A DNA stretch of 64,000 nt. It comes from Nocardia wallacei (lineage in GTDB: Bacteria; Actinomycetota; Actinomycetes; Mycobacteriales; Mycobacteriaceae). Of this stretch, positions 50,112 through 57,334 are shown piece by piece. Where the stretch lies: positions 17,490 through 81,489 of the forward strand of contig NZ_JARWQD010000305.1 of assembly GCF_029869545.1 (NCBI RefSeq). The letters are read 5' to 3'. Numbering within the stretch: position 1 is the first letter of the stretch; the number at the start of each line of letters is the position of its first letter. The notes below the pieces were generated by a model. It had not been told where the DNA came from, did not search any database, and saw only the letters and a program-made list of their open reading frames with translations. The position numbers were made by a program, and so were the translations under genes.

Positions 50112-51486
50112 CCCGCTGATCGACCGCGACGTCGAAGCGATCACCGCGGTCGCCGCCCTGGTGAACTCCGGTGACCTGCGCCGCGCCAAACAGCAGGTAC
50201 GCGAACTCGCCAAGACTTTCGACCGCGAGCGGCTCGGCATGATCTGGCAGTGCGTCTCGATCTGGGAGCGCCACCCGTACGAAGAGGCCAAAGCCGAGAT
50301 GAGACAGCTCTGGCACAACAACCCGACACAGCGCGCACTCATCGAAAAACTGGTGCCACCAACAGATCCCCACGTCCACAAGGCGCCAGGCAACCCTCTT
50401 CCCGCACGACCGGCCGGAGGAAGGAACGTGCGAGCCAACGCCACGAACTCCAACGGCAGCGAGTTCTACCGCCCACCCCGCAACACGCGCCGTCGCGTGG
50501 ACCCGGCGCTGCGGACCGGCCCGACCCGGCCGTCCAATCGCGAGGAACACAACGTTGTCGACGCGTACTTCGGCGACACCGCAGCCGACCAACGGACCCA
50601 CGCCGCCGCCCAGCGACGTCGGCAGCGCACGGGTGAGGAAACAATCGACGACACCGAGCTGCTAGACGAGGCCCCGGACGGCCGGGCCGGCGTCGACGAC
50701 AACAAGCCGTTCACCCGCGACAGTCGAAAACCGTTCGCGTCGCTGGATATTCAGCACGACAGCGGCTACGACGACGACCGCTACAAAGAGGTCGAGGACT
50801 ACTACCGAGACCAGGACAAAGCAGACGCCACCCCACCCCTGCGCGGGCTGCCCTGCGTGGCCTGCCGCCTCGAACGCGCGACACTCGACAGCAGCACCTC
50901 ACCCTACGGGTTGCCGTACAACGAACGCATCCGATCCGGACGCGGCGACGACGGACTCTGCAACCCATGCCGGACCGACGGAATGACCGGAATCCGGGAA
51001 CTTCCCTTGGGACACAGCAAAATCGACGCCATCAACGCCCGATGCGAATTCATCGCCGAACACAACGGCCCAGCCGCACGCAGCATCCTTCGGCAGGAAT
51101 GGCACCAGTGCAGGGACATGGGCGACATCGGATACCGCGCCATCGAATCCTGGGTCCGCAACCACCCCGAACTACCGCAGACACCCAAACAGCAGACACC
51201 GCACAGCATCTCGAAGGTCGCCACAGAGCCGGTCGCCGCCAGCAACGGATGGTGTGAGGGCTGCAGCGAATACCGGCAAGTCACCGACGGACAGTGCGTC
51301 GACTGCCGTCCCGCCTCGACTGCTCCACCCAGCAGGCTGCTCAAGAAGGGCGAGGTACGCAGCCGCAGCGAGCGTACCGAGCGCACACAACAGCCGGCGG
51401 CAGTCGTCAGCGGAGAACAACGGCGCCAACGCGTCTGGCGAAGCCAATCCTCGGCTCGGCAGGCCGTCCGGCGCCGCCACCTGTAA
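50104..51486 (+). CDS. zinc-ribbon protein with shared N-terminal helical domain
   Basis: 460 aa. Residues 1-95 (AITAVAALVNSGDLRRAKQQVRELAKTF ... IWERHPYEEAKAEMRQLWHNNPTQRALIEKLVPPTDPH) are a helical domain that recurs at the N-terminus of the interrupted NADAR protein (53925 and 55980). The middle is disordered and acidic. Two putative zinc ribbons follow: CVACRLE...LCNPCR (about 251-290) and WCEGCSEY...QCVDCR (about 384-401). A nucleic-acid-binding role is plausible but unproven. Confidence 0.68.
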   Translation: MADPLIDRDVEAITAVAALVNSGDLRRAKQQVRELAKTFDRERLGMIWQCVSIWERHPYEEAKAEMRQLWHNNPTQRALIEKLVPPTDPHVHKAPGNPLPARPAGGRNVRANATNSNGSEFYRPPRNTRRRVDPALRTGPTRPSNREEHNVVDAYFGDTAADQRTHAAAQRRRQRTGEETIDDTELLDEAPDGRAGVDDNKPFTRDSRKPFASLDIQHDSGYDDDRYKEVEDYYRDQDKADATPPLRGLPCVACRLERATLDSSTSPYGLPYNERIRSGRGDDGLCNPCRTDGMTGIRELPLGHSKIDAINARCEFIAEHNGPAARSILRQEWHQCRDMGDIGYRAIESWVRNHPELPQTPKQQTPHSISKVATEPVAASNGWCEGCSEYRQVTDGQCVDCRPASTAPPSRLLKKGEVRSRSERTERTQQPAAVVSGEQRRQRVWRSQSSARQAVRRRHL

Positions 51487-51517
51487 GTCGTACCGACTCA
51501 CCCATCGAGGATCCGTC

Positions 51518-52439
51518 ATGACCACGAGACAACCGCCTCGCCACCTCCTACCTCGCCGCATTCGCAATCCTCGCCGACCCCGCCCAGCCGCACGAAACAC
51601 GCCAACCCAGCAGGGCCGAGTTCGACACGCTGCACGACGCACTCACCTGGCTGCACGACGCACTCACCTGGCTGCACGACCGCGCCCACCACGACACCTC
51701 GGCGGCCGAACCAGCGCTAGCCGCGGCAGCTGTCTACACCCGATCCGGGGACCGCCAAGAATTCACCGCGATACACCGATTCGGGGTCGGCACCGGCCCC
51801 GAACTCGCCGACGCGATCCAGACGGCGATCACGGCCGCTCGCCCGGTCGCCCAACAACCGACCCGAACAGCACCGACTCGGCCGGACACCGGCGATCCCG
51901 CTTCCGAGGCAGCCCAAGCGCTGGACCAGGCTTTCGCAGGCGGTTTCAGCATCCAGTTCGCCGATCCCGCTGAACCTCGCCGAATCCTCATCGTCGGCAT
52001 GATCGATCGGGAATGGACGACTATCGAGTATCTGCACGACCCACCGCGCCGCAGCGAACTCCGCGAAATCGGCCGCGTCGGCGTCCCGCACTACGCACGA
52101 GTCACCGACATGCTCGCCGACCTCGCTATCGGCGCCCCCTACCGCGCCACTGCACGAGCCGGACAACACCTACCCGCGGTGACCGTACCGGCCGAGATCG
52201 TCCAAGACCTGTGCGCGTTCCAAGCCCGCCTCGATGCGCTAGCGGCGACAGCCCGAATCTGCGCGTGCGACCACCCGGAGATCCTGCCCGCCACGCCACA
52301 CGGCGGGGCCGTCGCGGCAGCAGAACCCGAAACCGCCGCGACCGGCATCCACCTCGCCGACACGGCGCGCGGCCGCCGTAGGACGCGCGGACGCCGCCAC
52401 ACGGCAGGCGCACGAATACGACGAAAGGCACTGTTGTGA
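51518..52439 (+). pseudogene. repeat-module protein, frameshifted near start
   Basis: An ATG at 51518 (GAGGAT upstream) opens a frame that becomes Arg/Pro noise after three codons, while the coding frame (NRLATSYLAAFAILADP ... LHDALTWLHD ... ALDQAFAGGFSIQFADPAEPRRILIVGMIDREWTTIEYLHDP ... VPAEIVQDLCAFQARLDALAA) has no start until ATG 51999. A one-base shift at about 51525 would restore it. A 21-nt unit is duplicated in tandem at 51630-51671. The C-terminal half carries one copy of the module seen in the neighbours. It overlaps the next gene as GTGA. Confidence 0.6.
51630..51671 (+). repeat. 21-nt tandem duplication
   Basis: Two identical copies of a 21-nt unit beginning CTGCACGACGCACTCACC, 51630-51650 and 51651-51671, inside the frameshifted module gene (peptide LHDALTW repeated). 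Perfect identity suggests a recent slippage event. Confidence 0.9.
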
Positions 52440-53908
52440 GCCGCATCCCGCTGCAGACCCTCGACGCCGCCCACCATCCCGACCGAGAAGTCATCGTCGG
52501 CTGGGACCGCGGCCTCCGGACCTACTTCGCGCAAGTCTTCGACGGCCACGACCACACCGGAGGGGACATCATCCTGCTCGACATCGGCAATTGGTTCGGC
52601 GAGTTCACCGACCCACAGGACGTGATCGACATCGTCCGACCATACGCAGCAGTCGGCGACGACCTTCACGATCAACTGGTCCGCGACCGAGACCCACAAG
52701 GACCCGGACACCAAGCAGAACCAATGCCCGGACTCTCCGACCCCGGCGAATCTCCGCTCCCCACCGCACAGTCGGCGCCTGGTCTCCCCGGGCCCGACAT
52801 GACTCCGGAGAACTACCTCGCCGCCTTCGCGAGCCACGGCAGCGACAACACCGCTGCCCAGACTTTCACCAGTTTGCGCCGCGCTGTCGAGTGGCTGGAA
52901 ATGAATGTTGCGGCTGGCGAACCGGATGACACAATCGACGTAACGATCACTGTGAGAGTCCCGGAATCGGCAGCGGCGCAACGGATTCTGACTCTCGACA
53001 GCAGCCCGGCGGCCGACACATCGGCCGAACTCGCCGTATTGGCCGAGCTGACACGGCCGATGCCCGAACCCACCGGCATGGCATGGCTGGACGAGACTCG
53101 CCTCGACTTCCTCGTCGAGGACTACCTCGCCACCACCATCGATGACCACGACCCGCAATTCGTATCGCGGCGACTTGAGACGCGACTACGACGCGACAAC
53201 ATCAGAGACCAGATCGTCGACTACCTGCGTTATATCGGCCGCGAACACGCCGAGAACCCGACCGAGGCGGTCGACACGATCGGGCAACACCTCGACTTCA
53301 CCGCCAACGGGGAAATACACGACCAGCCACCCGAAACATGGATCGACCGTCTACCGCGTCAATTGCACGACGAATACCTCCGGATCTGTGCGACCGGACT
53401 GGTCACTCACATCAACGACCCCGATAACGATGCCAGGCGTATCGACATCAGCATGAAAGGAGTCGGCGACACACCATGGCACGTGGTGGCTATGGAGGTG
53501 AACGAGAAACCCGGCTTCACCACCGCGAACCGGTACGACCTCGGGCGCTACCGAAACGTTGACGAGCTGACCAACGCGCTCGAATCACGGGCTGACGACC
53601 CGATCCGCATACCGGACGAGACGAAAGCGGAACTGACGGAGTTTCAAGATCGAGTGGTTCACCTCCGAGAACTCATTGACGGCGGACAAAGGCTCCGCAG
53701 CACGCTGCGAGATGACTCTTCGGAGTCGAGATCACGCAGTTCCCTAAGATGCAGCGAGGCACTGGAACTGGGCTCAGGCCAGGACGAACGGCGTCGAGGT
53801 GATGCACCCGTCCGGACCAACAGGAATGCGACTCCCGAGCAACAGGAACGTCGCAGACGACAGCGCACCCTGCCTCCCGTACAAACACAGGTCCGCCGCC
53901 ACCTCTGA
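52436..53908 (+). CDS. repeat-module protein
   Basis: 490 aa from GTG 52436. The N-terminal part (VIVGWDRGLRTYFAQVFDG ... DIILLDIGNWFGEF) looks like a beta-rich domain. A centre of helices (TFTSLRRAVEWLEMNV, FVSRRLETRLRRDNIRDQIVDYL) follows, then at about 305-412 one copy of the module (LHDEYLRICATGLVTHINDPDNDARRIDISMKGVGDTPWHVVAMEV ... YDLGRYRNVDELTNALESR). The tail is disordered. Function unknown; last complete gene of the transfer operon. Confidence 0.68.
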   Translation: MSRIPLQTLDAAHHPDREVIVGWDRGLRTYFAQVFDGHDHTGGDIILLDIGNWFGEFTDPQDVIDIVRPYAAVGDDLHDQLVRDRDPQGPGHQAEPMPGLSDPGESPLPTAQSAPGLPGPDMTPENYLAAFASHGSDNTAAQTFTSLRRAVEWLEMNVAAGEPDDTIDVTITVRVPESAAAQRILTLDSSPAADTSAELAVLAELTRPMPEPTGMAWLDETRLDFLVEDYLATTIDDHDPQFVSRRLETRLRRDNIRDQIVDYLRYIGREHAENPTEAVDTIGQHLDFTANGEIHDQPPETWIDRLPRQLHDEYLRICATGLVTHINDPDNDARRIDISMKGVGDTPWHVVAMEVNEKPGFTTANRYDLGRYRNVDELTNALESRADDPIRIPDETKAELTEFQDRVVHLRELIDGGQRLRSTLRDDSSESRSRSSLRCSEALELGSGQDERRRGDAPVRTNRNATPEQQERRRRQRTLPPVQTQVRRHL

Positions 53909-53924
53909 CTCCCGAAGGACACCC

Positions 53925-54105
53925 GTGGCCGGAAATACCATCAACGCTCTCGACCTACAGATAGCTCGTATCATCACCGCGCTTGTCGAATCCGGTGACA
54001 TCGAGGCGGCGCTGCGATGTCGACGACAGCTCGACAGCAGCATTATCGCAGCCGGCACACTGGCCGTCATCGGGCGGTCTTTGTCGACCTGGGCGAAGTA
54101 CCCTA
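53925..54105 (+). pseudogene. NADAR gene, 5' part
   Basis: From GTG 53925: TINALDLQIARIITALVESGDIEAALRCRRQLDSSIIAAGTLAVIGRSLSTWAKYP, then cut by the IS110 element. The 60 residues match the N-terminal helical domain of the gene at 50104 (SGD...R.A..Q..., IW..ERHP). The continuation lies at 55980, where TAVERHRDAWRENPQHRELIATLVPDVDPH completes the same domain. Reading runs on into the insertion to 54434. Confidence 0.85.
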
Positions 54106-54117
54106 CTTATCTCGTAA

Positions 54118-54706
54118 CGGTTGTTCGGTCGGTGTTGGACGCCTGGAAGTTCCCGGGCTGCAAATCCTTTCGAAAGGCGTGGCGCCTTCACCGGTTGAGT
54201 GATCGTTCGGTGGACCCGGTCGCGGTTGACTCCTGGTTTCTCCCCAGGACTGCGAGTCCTCCTGAAAGGCTGCGAGCACCGCGGCCGGGTCTGCCGACTT
54301 GCCGACTGCTGACCGCTGTTGTGGTCCCGGGCCCGAGCCCTGTCGGAAGGCCCGCGGCAGTGGTCGGCATCTCCTGCTGCCTCGATCCCTGCAAATCTCG
54401 TGGGCCCCGGGCCCTGATACAAGGCCGTGGGTGAGGCGGCGGGATCGGCCGGGCAGGGTATCGGCGGTGTGTCGGCCCTGCCCGGCCGTCGTAATCGGTT
54501 GGGATAGCTCGTGGTTCGAGCCCGCCCGCACGACCGGACGCCCCGTCATTCGTGAGCTTCGAGCTCTGACAGAGACAGGTGCCGTGCGGGTGAGCTGGGA
54601 TCGCGAACAGCTCATCGGAGGCCAGCCCACAGAGGCTCGTAAGTAGGGTGCTGCGCGTTTCCGCCCGGGTCACGGACCACTGGAAAACACCTGATGGAGG
54701 ACGGGA
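54118..54706 (+). ncRNA. candidate IS110 bridge RNA region
   Basis: The 590-nt stretch before the transposase has no convincing gene but several strong hairpins: a perfect 13-bp stem at 54446-54458 / 54476-54488 (CGGCCGGGCAGGG), and AGGACT...AGTCCT around 54252. In the IS110 group the region left of the transposase encodes the bridge (seek) RNA that pairs with target and donor DNA. This region is longer than the usual few hundred nt. Location is by family analogy, not by alignment. Confidence 0.45.
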
Positions 54707-55951
54707 TTGAACATCTACTGCGGCATCGACTGGGCCGAAGGGCACCACGATATCGCCATCATCGACGCGGACGGAAAGCTCGTCACGAAGAAGCGAATCG
54801 CCGATACCCCCACCGGTTTCGCCGAGCTGACGCGGCTGCTGGCCGACGCCGGAGACACCGCCGACGACCCGATCCCGGTCGCGATCGAGACCCCACGCGG
54901 GCTCATGGTTGCCGCCCTGCGCGCGTCGGCGCGGCCGGTGTTCGCGATCAACCCGATGGCGGTCGCCCGCTACCGGGAACGCCACTCGATGGCCCGCACC
55001 AAGTCCGACCACGCCGACGCCATGACATTGGCCAACATCCTGCGCGTCGACGCCCACATGCATCGGCCGATGCCCGCCGACAGCGAACTGGCCCAAGCCA
55101 TCGCGGTCCTCGCCCGCGCCCAGCAGGACGCGGTCTGGCGGCGCACCAAGGCCAGCAACGAACTGCGGTCGCTGCTGCGCGAGTACTACCCGGCCTTCCT
55201 CGACGCCTTTTCCGGAAAGTCGGCCACCAACCTGGCCAAGCCCGACGCACGCGCTGTCCTCGCGCTCGCGCCTACTCCAGCGCAGGCGGCCAAGCTCACC
55301 AAGGCCCGCGTCGCCGCCGCACTGCGCCGCGCCGGCCGTGCTCGCCGCATCGACGAGTTGGCCGCCGAACTTCTCGACCGGCTCCAGCGGCCGCAACTGC
55401 GCCAGCCCGAGCTGGTGGAGAAGGCGATGGGCCGCCAGGCCCTCGCGCTGCTGGCCACCCTCGACGCCGCCTGTCACGGCGCCGACGACCTCGAACAAGC
55501 CACCGCCGAGCAGTTCCGCAAACACCCCGACTACGCCATCATCGTGAGCTTTCCCGGCCTCGCCGACCTCACCGGCGCACGGGTGCTCGCCGAAATCGGC
55601 GACGACCGCAAGCGATTCGCGAACGCTCGTGCACTGAAGGCCTACGCCGGATCCGCGCCCGTCACGCGAGCCTCCGGCAAAACCATCTCCATCACCTACC
55701 GCCGGATCAAGAACGACCGCCTCGCCGCCGCCGGATGGATCTGGGCATTCGCCGCCGCAGTCAACCCCGGCCCCGGCCGCGCCCACTACCAACACCGCCG
55801 AGCCCACGGAGACCGGCACACACCGGCACTGCGGCACCTGTTCAACAAGATGCTCGGGCAACTGCATCACTGTCTCCAAACTCGTCAGTCATTCGATCCC
55901 GTCAAAGCCTTCGGCCCAGCCGCTCCACCGCGCGAGAACGCCGCTGCTTGA
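54707..55951 (+). CDS. IS110-family DEDD transposase
   Basis: 414 aa from TTG 54707 with GGAGG upstream. The RuvC-like N-terminal domain shows D8 (YCGIDWAEGHHD), E61 (VAIETPRG) and D101/D104 (TKSDHADAMTLANIL). The C-terminal Tnp_20 domain has IIVSFPGLADLTGARVLAEIGDDRKRFANARALKAYAGSAPVTRASGK with the candidate catalytic S316. All DEDD residues and the Ser are present, so the element is probably active or recently active. Confidence 0.93.
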   Translation: MNIYCGIDWAEGHHDIAIIDADGKLVTKKRIADTPTGFAELTRLLADAGDTADDPIPVAIETPRGLMVAALRASARPVFAINPMAVARYRERHSMARTKSDHADAMTLANILRVDAHMHRPMPADSELAQAIAVLARAQQDAVWRRTKASNELRSLLREYYPAFLDAFSGKSATNLAKPDARAVLALAPTPAQAAKLTKARVAAALRRAGRARRIDELAAELLDRLQRPQLRQPELVEKAMGRQALALLATLDAACHGADDLEQATAEQFRKHPDYAIIVSFPGLADLTGARVLAEIGDDRKRFANARALKAYAGSAPVTRASGKTISITYRRIKNDRLAAAGWIWAFAAAVNPGPGRAHYQHRRAHGDRHTPALRHLFNKMLGQLHHCLQTRQSFDPVKAFGPAAPPRENAAA

Positions 55952-55979
55952 CAGTTAGAGCCATCGGAGGTCTTACGAG

Positions 55980-56837
55980 ACGGCTGTGGAAAGGCATCGC
56001 GACGCATGGCGGGAGAATCCACAGCACCGCGAACTGATCGCGACTCTGGTCCCCGACGTCGACCCGCACCGGTATTTGTCGAAATCGTCAGAAGATGGCG
56101 AGGCAACCGGAAGACCGTGGCCGAAAACGGCGCCAGCAAACCGAACCCGAGCCGAGCTGCGTGCGTTGGCGGCGACTGCCAGGTCCGGACAATTCCTTGT
56201 CTTTTCCGGTCACCGTCCCGAGCGTGACGGGACAGTGGGCGCTGGGTGCCTCAGCCAATGGTGGCCCGCACCCTTCGTGATCTGCGGAACGGAGTACGCA
56301 ACCGCCGAGCACTGGATGATGGCCAGCAAGGCGCGCCTGATGGGCGACCACGACACGGCCGAGCGGATACTCACCTGCGGGAGCCCGTCCGAGGCCAAGC
56401 AAATCGGTCGCCGAGTTCGGCCGTTCGACCAGCGGCGTTGGGACGCGATCCGGTTCGACTTGGTGGTCTGCGGCAATCTGGCCAAGTTCACGCAGCACGC
56501 AGACCTCGGTGAGTACTTGTTGGGGACGGGCAAGCAGATCCTGGTCGAAGCGAGTCCGTGGGACAGAGTCTGGGGCATCGGTCTGGCCGCCGATGATCCG
56601 CGAGTTCGGGAACCGGACCATTGGCGAGGATCAAATCTGCTCGGTTTCGCGCTGATGGAAGTCCGGACAAGAATCGACGCCCATGTCGGTGCGCTTTCAA
56701 CGAAGCGCACGGCTCCGGTGGCGGCCTTCCCGGACTTCACGGCGGTGCCTGGGTTCGGCGCCAAACGAGAGCGCTCGGTGCGTCGCCGCACCGCGCCGGG
56801 ACGATCAGCAAAAGCAAAACGGCAGCGGCGCCTTTAG
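55980..56837 (+). pseudogene. NADAR-domain gene, 3' part
   Basis: Resumes the gene begun at 53925. After the end of the helical domain comes a NADAR (YbiA-like) domain of about 150 residues: FLVFSGHRPERDGTVGAGCLSQWWPAPFVICGTEYATAEHWMMASKARLMGDHDTAERILTCGSPSEAKQIGRRVRPFDQRRWDAIRFDLVVCGNLAKFTQHADLGEYLLGTGKQILVEASPWDRVWGIG. NADAR proteins are N-glycosidases acting on riboflavin intermediates or ADP-ribose adducts. Catalytic W/E/D residues appear retained. The part alone has no good start. Confidence 0.85.
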
Positions 56838-56925
56838 CCAGCGGCAACCCAGAGTAATAGGGGCCTGCCCGGGAAGGCGTGCAGGTTCGGCCCGGCTGCA
56901 ACTTGTGACGGTTGATTGGGCTCGG

Positions 56926-57225
56926 TCACGGTAGGGCGCGAGGTTGGAGACGTCGCAGACCGGGCAGTTGAAAGGCGTGCTTGGCCAGGGCGGAGCGCCA
57001 CGAGCGGTCGCGGACGGCGAGGCGCCGATGGCTGGCAAGCCATAGCGCGACGCCGAAGACGAGCCAGCCGAGATGGGCCAACGGCGCCTTGTACGGAAAC
57101 AGCAGGATGGATCCGATGGAGTCGATTACAAGGAGTATGGCGAGGAATCGCGCGAGACCGGGATATAGCGCCCAGGCCAGGAGAAGTACCAGTGCGATGG
57201 TGACGCTCAGCCCCGTCTGGCCCAT
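56926..57225 (-). CDS. two-to-three-TM protein, paralog flanking relaxase
   Basis: 99 aa: VTIALVLLLAWALYPGLARFLAILLVIDSIGSILLFPYKAPLAHLGWLVFGVALWLASH, then a basic tail. It is clearly related to the protein at 62713-63012 (FDSVLTLALFPDRAPAAHIGWLLAGVLLWLAGH). One copy lies on each side of the relaxase gene, both on the minus strand. No known family; possibly a membrane partner of the relaxosome or an entry-exclusion-like protein. Confidence 0.7.
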   Translation of the reverse strand: MGQTGLSVTIALVLLLAWALYPGLARFLAILLVIDSIGSILLFPYKAPLAHLGWLVFGVALWLASHRRLAVRDRSWRSALAKHAFQLPGLRRLQPRALP

Positions 57226-57334
57226 GGTGGAGGTCCCTCTCGGTGTCGGGCGAGCTTGCGGCTACCGGGAATTGTCCGCCGCAGATCGACTGGCATCAAG
57301 AGGCGAGCACTGACCGCCACAGTGTGCTGGTGTG

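Larger units (their letters stand above)
54106..55979 (+). mobile_element. IS110-family insertion sequence
   Basis: About 1.87 kb inserted inside the NADAR gene. It holds one DEDD transposase gene (54707-55951), a short right end of 28 nt, and a long left non-coding region of about 600 nt. CTCGTAA at 54111-54117 is the reverse complement of TTACGAG at 55973-55979; another CTCGTAAG stands at 54636-54643, closer to the gene. The two target bases AC are present at both junctions, so the exact ends are ambiguous by 2 nt. No longer target duplication, as expected for this family. Confidence 0.85.

Noticed and set aside
54188..55879. 563-codon minus-strand frame across the IS110 element
   Set aside because: It is antisense to the intact DEDD transposase and spans the structured left end; composition is Gly/Val/Arg noise.
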